Origin: Hyphomonadaceae bacterium
Lineage (GTDB): Bacteria > Pseudomonadota > Alphaproteobacteria > Caulobacterales > Hyphomonadaceae
NCBI GenBank assembly: GCA_030158285.1
Contig: JAOATF010000154.1
Span: forward strand, 1-41,777
Reading direction: 5' to 3'
DNA length: 41,777 nucleotides
Each line of letters opens with the position of its first letter. Position 1 is the stretch's first letter. Both the position numbers and the translations under genes were made by a program. This document shows, piece after piece, positions 33,590 to 40,454 of this stretch. The notes under the pieces are model-generated. The model was not told where the DNA came from and searched no databases. It saw only the letters and a list, made by a program, of their open reading frames with translations.

Positions 33590-33937
33590 ATGAGCCGCCA
33601 AAGACGCTCAATGGCCGATCTGCTTGGCGACCCGACTCCGCCCAAACGCGGACGCGGCCGGCCGGTCGAAGATCATCGGCAAAAGCTGGTGCTCGCGCAG
33701 GCGCAGCAGGTCGAACTCAAAAACGCGAAGATGCGCGGCGAACTCATTCCCGCCGCCGACGTGGTTGCGACCTGGTCGAACCTGGTGGCGGACGCGCGAC
33801 AACGCCTTCTGGCGATCCCGAGCCGCCTCGGCGCCCAGCACGCACTCTCCCGCCAGCTTGTGGCGGCCATGGATGCGGAAATTCGCGCCGTGCTGACGGC
33901 GCTGGCGGGCCAAGGGAGCGATTCCGATGCTGGATGA
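33590..33937 (+). CDS. terS: Small terminase subunit (Nu1-like)
   Basis: 115 aa, ATG 33590 with CAGGGAGAAGCCC upstream. After a GRGRP AT-hook-like motif (~21-25) comes LAQAQQVELKNAKMRGELIPAADVVATWSNLVADAR and RLLAIPSRL, the conserved body of Nu1-type small terminases. The usual N-terminal winged helix is absent, so DNA recognition may rely on the AT-hook-like segment. Overlaps the large terminase by 11 nt. Confidence 0.85.
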   Translation: MSRQRRSMADLLGDPTPPKRGRGRPVEDHRQKLVLAQAQQVELKNAKMRGELIPAADVVATWSNLVADARQRLLAIPSRLGAQHALSRQLVAAMDAEIRAVLTALAGQGSDSDAG

Positions 33938-35768
33938 CCTCGTCACCCTCGCGCCCGGATCGGCCGCCACGGGCCGCCGGGAGCCCGCTTCCCCGCTTGC
34001 GCGAGCCGTGGCGGAAACGCTCTCGCGTTGGGCGCCTCCGCCCAAGATCAAGCTCGCAGACTGGATCGAGGCGAACGTCACGCTGCCTGCGGACGTGAGC
34101 GCGACGCCGGGCGCCATGGTGCTGTTTTCCTACCAGCGCGGAATCTGCGACGCAGCCGACGACACGACAATCTCGCGCATCAGTTTCATCAAGCCCGTGC
34201 GGATCGGCGCCACCGCCCTGATTACCGCCATCGTCGGCGCGTATGTGCAGAATGATCCCTGCAACATTCTCGCGCTCCAGCCGACGTTGGACGATGCGCG
34301 CGACTTCATGGTCTCGACCATCGAGCCGACCTTCGCCGCCAGTCCGCCGCTGGCAGGGCTGCTGACGCGGGAAAAGACGAAACGCGACACGATCTTGAGC
34401 CGTCGCTTCCCCGGCGGGTCGCTGAAGTGCGTTGCTGCGGCTTCACCGCGCAACCTGCGGCGTCACACCGTCCGCATCCTGCTCATGGATGAGGTGGACG
34501 CATACGAGCCCAGCGCCGAAGGGTCTCCGATCAAGCTGGCGGAAAAGCGGACTCTCTCGTTTGCGAACCGGCTGATCTTTCAGGCCAGCACGCCGACCGA
34601 TGCTGCAACCTCGAACATCCAGAAGGCTTACGCCGAGTCGGACCAGCGCATCTTCGAGCTTCCCTGCCCGCATTGCGGGGAGCACTTCGAACCGCTCTGG
34701 CGCCATGTGCATTGGGAGAAGAGCGAGGACGGCGACCATCTGCCCGAAACCGCGCACATGGTCTGCCCGGCGAACGATTGCCGCATTGAGGAGACGAGCA
34801 AGCCCGCCATGGTGGACGCTGGCCGCTGGCGCGCAACCCGGCCGCATGTGAAGGGCCACGCGGGCTTCAAGACATCGGCGCTCATCTCGACGCTCGCGAA
34901 CGCTAGCTGGGTGGAGATCGTGCGCGAGTTTCTGGCCGCGCGCAAAGACCCCGACCTGTTGCGTGTGTGGACCAACACGCTGATTGGCGAAGCGTGGATC
35001 GACAAGGCGGGCGAAGGTCTGGACGACTCCGAACTGCAAGGCCGCGCGGAGCCGTGCAGCCTCGAAGCGATCCCGCCAGACGTGCTCATGCTGACGGCGG
35101 GAGTCGATGTGCAGGACGACCGCTTGGAAGTGGTGACGTTGGGCCACACCGCGAGCGGCGCTATCGTCGCGCTCGACTATGAGACCATCCACGGGCCGCC
35201 GACTTCGGACGACACCTGGCAAGACCTGGATGACACGCTGAAGCGGCGCTTTCCGCATCCGCACGGCGGATCGCTTGGCTATGACGCGGCGGGCATCGAC
35301 TCCGGCTCCGGCTCGCATACCGACATCGTCTACCGCTTCACCCGCCCGCGTTTCGCGCGGCGCATCGTCAGCTTGAAGGGCGACGGCGGAAACCGGCCGC
35401 TCATAGATCGGTCCACCAAGCCCGGTCTCTACATCATGGGCGCCGACACCGCGAAGAGCCGACTCTACGGGTTGCTTGGCCGACCGGGTCTCATCCGTTT
35501 CTCGCACGATCTGCCGATGCGTTTCTATGAAGAGCTTTGCGGCGAGCGTCGCGTGACGTTCTACAAATCGGGACAGGCACGGAAGCGTTGGGAGCGCATT
35601 CCCGGCGTCCGCAACGAAGCGTTGGACGCAACGTGCATGGCGATAGCCGTGCGCCAGCTAGTCAGCTTGGATCTGACACGCCGCGAAAACGAACTGCGGC
35701 AGGTCATCAAAGCCGCGCCGACACAGACGGTTTTCAAATCAGCTTGGATGGAAAGGGGCGGGCGATGA
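33927..35768 (+). CDS. terL: Large terminase subunit (GpA family)
   Basis: 613 aa from ATG 33927. ATPase domain: KPVRIGATALI at 89-99 in place of a canonical Walker A (the family's deviant P-loop, here with no lysine after the glycine), ILLMDEVDAYE with D188-E189 as Walker B. Zinc-binding pair CPHCGEHFEP and VCPANDC. Nuclease domain from ~375 with AGVDVQDDRLEVV and GYDAAGIDSGSGSHT. GpA enzymes cut cos sites and pump DNA into heads. The gene is intact at normal length, arguing against decay. Confidence 0.93.
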   Translation: MLDDLVTLAPGSAATGRREPASPLARAVAETLSRWAPPPKIKLADWIEANVTLPADVSATPGAMVLFSYQRGICDAADDTTISRISFIKPVRIGATALITAIVGAYVQNDPCNILALQPTLDDARDFMVSTIEPTFAASPPLAGLLTREKTKRDTILSRRFPGGSLKCVAAASPRNLRRHTVRILLMDEVDAYEPSAEGSPIKLAEKRTLSFANRLIFQASTPTDAATSNIQKAYAESDQRIFELPCPHCGEHFEPLWRHVHWEKSEDGDHLPETAHMVCPANDCRIEETSKPAMVDAGRWRATRPHVKGHAGFKTSALISTLANASWVEIVREFLAARKDPDLLRVWTNTLIGEAWIDKAGEGLDDSELQGRAEPCSLEAIPPDVLMLTAGVDVQDDRLEVVTLGHTASGAIVALDYETIHGPPTSDDTWQDLDDTLKRRFPHPHGGSLGYDAAGIDSGSGSHTDIVYRFTRPRFARRIVSLKGDGGNRPLIDRSTKPGLYIMGADTAKSRLYGLLGRPGLIRFSHDLPMRFYEELCGERRVTFYKSGQARKRWERIPGVRNEALDATCMAIAVRQLVSLDLTRRENELRQVIKAAPTQTVFKSAWMERGGR

Positions 35769-36037
35769 AACGCAAGCCTGTCAAACACCGCGATTGCGCC
35801 ATGTGTGGCGAGCAATTCGAGATTGTCTTCCGGCAGAATACCAACGCGAAGACATGCGGTCCCGAATGCGCGAAGGAATATCGCAACCAATACCTTCGTG
35901 GTTGGAAAGCGGACTCCTACGCGAAGAATCCCGAACCGTGGAAAAGCTATCAGGCGGAATGGGCGAAGAGTCATAGGCCGTCGATCAACGCGCGCCTTCG
36001 TGCGCGCTACGCCGAGAAGAAGGGCGGCGCGCCATGA
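35765..36037 (+). CDS. Small zinc-ribbon protein after terminase
   Basis: 90 aa; ATG 35765 overlaps the terL stop (ATGA). CAMCGEQFEI..TCGPECAKEY gives a four-cysteine zinc ribbon, followed by a basic tail with NPEPWKSYQAEWAKSH. This resembles the front part of HNH proteins that often sit near terminases, but no HNH motif is present. Coupled to the next gene by ATGA. Confidence 0.65.
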   Translation: MKRKPVKHRDCAMCGEQFEIVFRQNTNAKTCGPECAKEYRNQYLRGWKADSYAKNPEPWKSYQAEWAKSHRPSINARLRARYAEKKGGAP

Positions 36038-36519
36038 GTTGGGCGATTGCACATGTGGAAGGTCTGAGCGCCCGTGAGACGCGCAATTATCGGCGCCGCC
36101 ATGCACGCCGCGCACGTCGAAAGAACGAGACGCCGGACGAGCGTGAGGCGCGTCTCAAGGTGGAGCGCGAGTATCAGCGACGGTATCGAGAAAAGAACGG
36201 AGACCGAGTGCGAGAGACCGGCGCAGCCTCTCGGGAGCGGAACCGCGACGAATACAACGAGAGAAGGCGAGCCCGCTATGCCGCGTTGACGCCCGCGCAG
36301 CGCGCGGAGCGACGCAAACGCTGGAAGGCAAAGCCGAAGAGCAGGAAAAAGTATCAGCGCGCCTGGCGCGAGACGAACCCCGACTACGCAAACCAAGCCG
36401 CCCGCGACCGCTACGCGCAAAACCCGGAGCCGATGAAGGCGCGGAGCCGGGCCTACTACTGGGCCAACCGGGAGCGGATCAACGCGGCGCGGCGCGCGGC
36501 ACGCCGCTTGCGAGGCTAG
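36034..36519 (+). CDS. Arg-rich protein with NPxxxxxRxxY repeats
   Basis: 161 aa, highly basic. The C-terminal half has repeated units NPDYANQAARDRY, NPEPMKARSRAYY and NRERINAARRAARR, related to the tail of the preceding zinc-ribbon protein. Such Arg/Asn-Pro repeats are typical of nucleic-acid-binding HNH-associated proteins; no catalytic motif is seen. Function unknown. Confidence 0.6.
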   Translation: MSWAIAHVEGLSARETRNYRRRHARRARRKNETPDEREARLKVEREYQRRYREKNGDRVRETGAASRERNRDEYNERRRARYAALTPAQRAERRKRWKAKPKSRKKYQRAWRETNPDYANQAARDRYAQNPEPMKARSRAYYWANRERINAARRAARRLRG

Positions 36520-36555
36520 CTTGGGGAAATGCGTGTTTGAACCGTTTTAGGACGA

Positions 36556-36996
36556 TTGTTCTTGCCCTCTGCCGCTCAGCGGGTTGCGCCCGCAGTTAAG
36601 CCGACCCGCCTGACGCGGGCTCTCATCATTCGAGATCGCCTGCTGGCGTGGATGCCCGGAAAAATGCGCTCCGAGCAAATCGGGGATGCCGCTAAGACGT
36701 TTGCGCTTCGTGTGCAGACTGCCGATGTCGGGCGATACGGCATCATGTTCCGGACGCCATTCTCCGGCGCAATTCCAGCGCCTTCGTTCGCCGACTTCGA
36801 GACTGCCGCGCTTTGGCAGGGACAGGGGAAGGAAAACCTGTCTTACGGTCTCGATGTCCATGAATCGCATGAAGAGGCTGGGCGCCCGCGCGTGCGGAAG
36901 CTCATGAGCCTTGAATGGGGGCACAACAGCGAAGTCGCGCTGGTGAGCTTCTATAAGGGCGACTGGGACGCTTCATTTCTGGAGGTTTTGAAGTGA
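36556..36996 (+). CDS. Hypothetical protein
   Basis: 146 aa if started at TTG 36556; the start is uncertain, and later ATGs (36652, 36664) lack a good ribosome-binding site. The segment from about residue 40 on has folded-protein composition (FALRVQTADVGRYGIMFRTP, SYGLDVHESHEEAGRPRV, EVALVSFYKGDWDASFLEVL). No family recognised. Its stop overlaps the next GTG start, supporting translation. Confidence 0.55.
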   Translation: MFLPSAAQRVAPAVKPTRLTRALIIRDRLLAWMPGKMRSEQIGDAAKTFALRVQTADVGRYGIMFRTPFSGAIPAPSFADFETAALWQGQGKENLSYGLDVHESHEEAGRPRVRKLMSLEWGHNSEVALVSFYKGDWDASFLEVLK

Positions 36997-37193
36997 CAGA
37001 GAAGATCAAGAAAGGCGACCGTGTCGTGCGGAAGGCGTTCGGTAATCCGGACGTTCTGCTGGTTCACAACCTCAACGAGGATGAGACCGTCGCGACCTGC
37101 GGAACAGAGCAAGGCTCCAAGCTCACGATTGAAGACATTCCGGTTGATGAGCTTATGCAGGCGCCACCGCGCCGCGACGGCTGGATGCAATGA
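36993..37193 (+). CDS. Small hypothetical protein, KOW/SH3-like
   Basis: 66 aa with a GTG start overlapping the previous stop (GTGA) and a stop overlapping the next start (ATGA). IKKGDRVVRKAFGNPDVLLVHNL and EDIPVDELMQAPP suggest a small beta-barrel of the YodC/DUF2158 type, a fold common in phages. Unknown role. Confidence 0.6.
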   Translation: MTEKIKKGDRVVRKAFGNPDVLLVHNLNEDETVATCGTEQGSKLTIEDIPVDELMQAPPRRDGWMQ

Positions 37194-37501
37194 CGGGAGA
37201 GATCGCCTGTCAGGCCGTCGCAGCCGTGCTGACGTGCTGGGCGGGCATTCTGGCCTTGCGGGCCGCAATGCCGCGAGCCGTGTCGGATCATCTCCACCGC
37301 CTGCGGCGGCAACCCACGTCTTGGACCGGCGGGGGCTCGGCAGACCCTGACATGATAGTTGCGCGCCAAGCCGCACTGGCAATCGGTGAGGCTGACGCGA
37401 TGAATGCCGAGCAAGACAGGGCCGGTCGGCTCAACCGATACGCGGCATTGCTGGGGATCGCTGCGGCGGTCGCAGGCTTAGCGGCATCGCTGCTGGGCTA
37501 G
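37190..37501 (+). CDS. Small protein with two hydrophobic segments
   Basis: 103 aa. A hydrophobic N-terminus (ACQAVAAVLTCWAGILALRAAM) and C-terminus (YAALLGIAAAVAGLAASLLG) flank a basic/polar middle, so it is probably a membrane protein. It is the last plus-strand gene of the satellite and coupled to the gene before. A holin-like role is conceivable, but there is no neighbouring endolysin, so this is only a guess. Confidence 0.6.
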   Translation: MTGEIACQAVAAVLTCWAGILALRAAMPRAVSDHLHRLRRQPTSWTGGGSADPDMIVARQAALAIGEADAMNAEQDRAGRLNRYAALLGIAAAVAGLAASLLG

Positions 37502-37511
37502 GTCTTAGCAA

Positions 37512-37739
37512 TCAAGGAAACCACTCATGCGGCCATCGCATCCAGAGTGGAAAGTGAATTACAGGGTATAGGTGGTAAAGCCCTACCCAGATTGCCACGA
37601 GCACAACCACAAAGGCGATTCCCGCGACAATTTTCGGGGCGCGAAGCTTCTCGCGAAGCACAATATACGCGCCGGCCGCGATGAAAAACGGGACCGTGAT
37701 CGTGAGCCAATTCAGCGTTTCTAGCAGTTGCTCAAGCAT
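37512..37739 (-). CDS. Small two-TM protein of the right-end minus-strand unit
   Basis: 75 aa from ATG 37739. Two TM helices (~10-28 and ~35-60: TITVPFFIAAGAYIVL and IVAGIAFVVVLVAIWVGLYHL), short basic loop between (REKLRAPK) and a C-terminal WMRWPHEWFP. Last of three minus-strand genes beside attR, 3 nt after the 58-aa gene. Small membrane proteins in such cargo slots can be toxins, holins or exclusion proteins; none can be asserted. Confidence 0.6.
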   Translation of the reverse strand: MLEQLLETLNWLTITVPFFIAAGAYIVLREKLRAPKIVAGIAFVVVLVAIWVGLYHLYPVIHFPLWMRWPHEWFP

Positions 37740-37742
37740 GTG

Positions 37743-37919
37743 CTAGCCGAGACGGATTAGCGTTTTGCCATCAGGACCGACAAGCAAGAGCCCAGCCTTT
37801 GGGAGTTCTCGCCGTTCGCCCGTGCGCGTGTTCTCATAGATCGTCTCTCCGCCTTTAGGCGTCTTGAGAAGCCGCCAGCGGCCGGGGTGCTGCGGGTGTT
37901 CGTAGAGTGCTTCCGTCAT
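37743..37919 (-). CDS. 58-aa hypothetical protein of the right-end unit
   Basis: Found by translating the gap: ATG 37919 to TAG 37743. Begins MTEALYEHPQHPGRW and contains TPKGGETIYENTRTGERREL and VGPDGKTLIRLG; small, beta-hairpin-like and basic. Its ATG overlaps the upstream gene's stop (ATGA). No family recognised. Coupling on both sides makes it credible despite its size. Confidence 0.6.
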   Translation of the reverse strand: MTEALYEHPQHPGRWRLLKTPKGGETIYENTRTGERRELPKAGLLLVGPDGKTLIRLG

Positions 37920-38185
37920 GCTGAGATCACCGGAATGCTGACCTCGCGGATAAGCTCGCCTTCCTGAAGGCCAATCGCGCGCAGAAAAACAACCTGCACT
38001 TCGGGGTAGGTCTCTTTGAATGACTCATCCAGCGGGGCTTGAATCTCTCCCCATTCCAGAAACATGTGCTCGCCGCTTCGGCCCTTGAAGCGGTAGAAAG
38101 TCAGCCCGCCGCCAAATTCCAATGGCGTATCTGGATCGCAGCCCTCAAGCATCCGCTGCATGTCGCCGACCGTGAACTGTGTCAC
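37916..38185 (-). CDS. 89-aa hypothetical protein, first gene of the right-end unit
   Basis: GTG start 38185 with GAGGGGGGAATGC upstream. Acidic soluble protein: FTVGDMQRMLEGCDPDTPLEFGGG, then HMFLEWGEIQAP and EVQVVFLRAIG. The opening VGDM..L..CDPDTPL resembles small phage proteins of the 'D-x-D-T-P' type that regulate or bind other proteins; not assigned. The unit is transcribed opposite to the rest of the satellite, as accessory genes often are. Confidence 0.6.
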   Translation of the reverse strand: MTQFTVGDMQRMLEGCDPDTPLEFGGGLTFYRFKGRSGEHMFLEWGEIQAPLDESFKETYPEVQVVFLRAIGLQEGELIREVSIPVISA

Positions 38186-38254
38186 GCATTCCCCCCTCGG
38201 TTTGGTATGACACGGAGATGCTAGAGCGAGTCGCTTGACGGTTCGATCAGTGTC

Positions 38255-38322
38255 GATACCGTGAACGAATCGGGCATCGAACCTTGCCGAAAGGCCGGTT
38301 TTTACGGTAGTCCGACGGTAGT
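38255..38322. promoter_or_regulatory. Right arm-type sites (GATACCGT, ACGGTAGT x2)
   Basis: GATACCGT at 38255-38262 is identical in core to the left sites; ACGGTAGT occurs at 38304-38311 and 38315-38322. The matching motif at both ends suggests integrase arm sites. Confidence 0.55.
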
Positions 38323-38347
38323 TTTCTGAGGGGCTTCTCTGCGAACC

Positions 38348-38361
38348 CCTGATTTATAAGG
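38348..38361 (-). repeat. 14-bp terminal inverted repeat, right copy
   Basis: CCTGATTTATAAGG, exact reverse complement of 25117-25130, 15 nt inside attR. Confidence 0.75.
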
Positions 38362-38376
38362 CCAGAACGACTCTGT

Positions 38377-38395
38377 GAGTCCTCTTCTGGCACCA
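38377..38395 (+). other. attR (remnant of the tRNA-Leu 3' end)
   Basis: GAGTCCTCTTCTGG then CACCA. It matches the tRNA-Leu 3' end except for one missing G, so the duplicated end is slightly altered. Confidence 0.8.
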
Positions 38396-38485
38396 CTTTT
38401 CCCGACACAATCAGACTAAGGTCTGACAGACAGGCATGTCTGGCGGCGCGATAAGGTCGCGCGGCTTTCGGGAAAGGATCGCGTC

Positions 38486-39658
38486 ATGAAGGACGTTGCA
38501 GTCGTCAGCTATTGCCGGACGGGGATCGCGCGGGCGTTTCGCGGGGCGTTGAACCAGACGCACGGGATCCCGTTGGCGGCGCATGTGCTGAAGGGCGCAG
38601 TGGGGCGGGCGGGCATCGAGGCGGGCGAGGTCGAGGATATCATCCTCGGCTGCGGGCTGCCGCAGGGCGCGACCGGTCACAACATTGCGCGGACGGCGGC
38701 GCTTGAGGCCGGGTTCGATGTGCCGGGGATCACGGTGAACCGGTATTGCGGGTCGGGACTATCGGCGGCGTCGATGATCGCCACGCGGATTGCGACGGGC
38801 GAGATCAGCTGCGGCATCGCGGGCGGCGTCGAGAGCATCAGCATGGTGCAGATCGGCATTGCGGTGGAAGGGTTCTTCTATGCGCCGCTGCAGGCGCGCC
38901 TGCCGGCCGTGTGGTGGACGATGAACGAGACGGCCGATTTCGTGGCGAAGAAGTATGGCATCAGCCGCGAGGCACTGGATAGTTACGTCGTCGGCAGCCA
39001 GCAGCGTGTGGAGGCGGCGCGCGCGGCGGGCAAGTTTGCCGAAGAGATCATTCCCTTCACCACCATGATGAAAGTCACTGACAAGGCGACGGGGCAGGCG
39101 AGCGAGCAGCAAGTGACGCTGGATCACGATGAAGGTCCGCGTGCCGACACGACGCTGGCGGGCCTCGCAAAGCTGAAGCCGGTCTATGACGGCGGCACGA
39201 CGACGGCGGGCAATGCCTCGCAGCTGTCGGATGGCGCAGGCGCCGTGGTGATGATGGATGCAGACCTCGCGGCGAAGCGCGGGCTGCCGATCATCGGGCT
39301 GTTCCGGGGCATGCAGCTGTCGTCGGTGGCGCCGGAGGAGATGAGCATCGCGATCACGCCGGCGATCCGGAAGCTGATGAAGCACCACGCGCTGAACACC
39401 GGCGATGTCGACCTGTGGGAGCTGCACGAGGCCTATGCCGTCACCACGCTCTACAACCAGGCGCAGCTGGAGACGCCGTGGGAGACGACCAACGTCAATG
39501 GCGGGGCGATCGCGCTGGGCCATCCCTATGGCATGTCCGGCATCCGCTATCTCGGCTCGACCCTGATGGAGCTGGGGCGGCGCGGGAAGAAGAAGGCGGT
39601 GGTCGGCGTCTGCACGGCCGGCGGCATGGCGACGGCTGCGTATCTGGAACGGGCGTGA
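38486..39658 (+). CDS. Thiolase (acetyl-CoA acyltransferase)
   Basis: 390 aa. Catalytic C88 in NRYCGSGLSA, the LHEAYAVTTLY motif (usual NEAFA), GGAIALGHPYGMSG with the catalytic His, and the final CTAGGMATAAY with the second Cys. Condenses or cleaves acyl-CoA at the beta-keto step; either beta-oxidation or acetoacetyl-CoA synthesis. It lies just outside attR, so it is a chromosomal gene that once neighboured tRNA-Leu. No partner 3-hydroxyacyl-CoA dehydrogenase is in view. Confidence 0.95.
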   Translation: MKDVAVVSYCRTGIARAFRGALNQTHGIPLAAHVLKGAVGRAGIEAGEVEDIILGCGLPQGATGHNIARTAALEAGFDVPGITVNRYCGSGLSAASMIATRIATGEISCGIAGGVESISMVQIGIAVEGFFYAPLQARLPAVWWTMNETADFVAKKYGISREALDSYVVGSQQRVEAARAAGKFAEEIIPFTTMMKVTDKATGQASEQQVTLDHDEGPRADTTLAGLAKLKPVYDGGTTTAGNASQLSDGAGAVVMMDADLAAKRGLPIIGLFRGMQLSSVAPEEMSIAITPAIRKLMKHHALNTGDVDLWELHEAYAVTTLYNQAQLETPWETTNVNGGAIALGHPYGMSGIRYLGSTLMELGRRGKKKAVVGVCTAGGMATAAYLERA

Positions 39659-39730
39659 TCCCAATAGAGCGGTCCGGGTTGTGTTTCTGGCCGTTTCCCG
39701 CCATTGCTCCCGGCAATCAAGGAGATATCC

Positions 39731-40345
39731 GTGGCCATTCACCACCATGAGGGCGACCTGCCGGCGAACGTGAAGTTCGAAGGCTCCGTGGCCATCGATA
39801 CCGAGACGATGGGTCTCAATCCCTACCGCGACGCCCTGTGCGTGGTGCAGCTGTCGGACGGGAAGGGGGACGCGCACGTCGTTCGGCTGGTGCGGCCGGA
39901 CTACAACTGCCCGAACCTCAAATCGCTGGTGGCCAACCCGCGCGTGCTGAAGATCTTCCACTATGCGCGGTTCGACGTGGCGATGATCCAGCACTGGCTG
40001 GGGGCGCCCTGCTTCCCGGTCTACTGCACCAAGATCGCCTCGCGGCTGGCGCGGACCTACACCGACCGGCATTCGCTGAAGGAGCTGTCCAAGGAGCTCC
40101 TCAACATCGACATGTCCAAGGCCCAGCAGAGCTCCGACTGGGGCGCCGAGAAGCTCTCCGACGCTCAGATGTCGTACGCCGCCGCAGACGTGCTCCACCT
40201 GCACGAGATCAAGGCCCGGCTGGACATGATGCTGGAACGCGAGGGCCGGATCGAGCTGGCGCAGGCCTGCTTCGACTTCCTGCCGGTCCGGGCGGCGCTC
40301 GACCTGTCGGGTTGGGCCGATCAGGACATTTTTGCACATAGCTGA
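39731..40345 (+). CDS. rnd: Ribonuclease D-type 3'-5' exonuclease
   Basis: 204 aa from GTG 39731 with AGGAG eleven nt before. DEDDy exonuclease: D23 and E25 (AIDTETMGL), D82 (HYARFDVAM), Y149 and D153 (SYAAADVLHLHE). It contains only the catalytic domain; E. coli RNase D has two further HRDC domains. Trims tRNA and other RNA 3' ends. It precedes lptC-lptA on the same strand, an order common in alphaproteobacteria. Confidence 0.92.
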   Translation: MAIHHHEGDLPANVKFEGSVAIDTETMGLNPYRDALCVVQLSDGKGDAHVVRLVRPDYNCPNLKSLVANPRVLKIFHYARFDVAMIQHWLGAPCFPVYCTKIASRLARTYTDRHSLKELSKELLNIDMSKAQQSSDWGAEKLSDAQMSYAAADVLHLHEIKARLDMMLEREGRIELAQACFDFLPVRAALDLSGWADQDIFAHS

Positions 40346-40454
40346 GGAATTCAGCCGGGCTGGGCCTCCCGGCCGCCCAATTTATGCCCATCTGGGACGT
40401 TTCGCTGCGAGGCGCTGGTTTCCCCGCAGCGCCGCCCGTTCTAGGCTGAAAGCC

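Larger units (their letters stand above)
25048..38395 (+). mobile_element. Tailless capsid-encoding phage satellite-like element in tRNA-Leu
   Basis: Runs from the 3' end of tRNA-Leu(CAG) to a degenerate copy of that 3' end at 38377-38395. Carries integrase at the left, then wHTH, portal, protease/capsid fusion, joining and decoration proteins, SF3 helicase, iteron cluster, small and large terminase, and small unknown genes, nearly all on one strand and often overlapping by 4 nt; a three-gene minus-strand unit ends it. No tail, tape-measure, baseplate, holin-endolysin or classical repressor gene is recognisable. About 13.3 kb. Best read as an intact capsid-forming satellite (cf-PICI-like); a trimmed prophage is the alternative. 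Confidence 0.75.

Noticed and set aside
37190-37501. Holin
   Set aside because: Two hydrophobic segments alone are not enough, and no endolysin gene neighbours it; left as a small membrane protein.
25048-38395. Complete temperate prophage
   Set aside because: No tail, tape-measure, baseplate, lysis or CI-like repressor gene could be recognised, and the size is too small.
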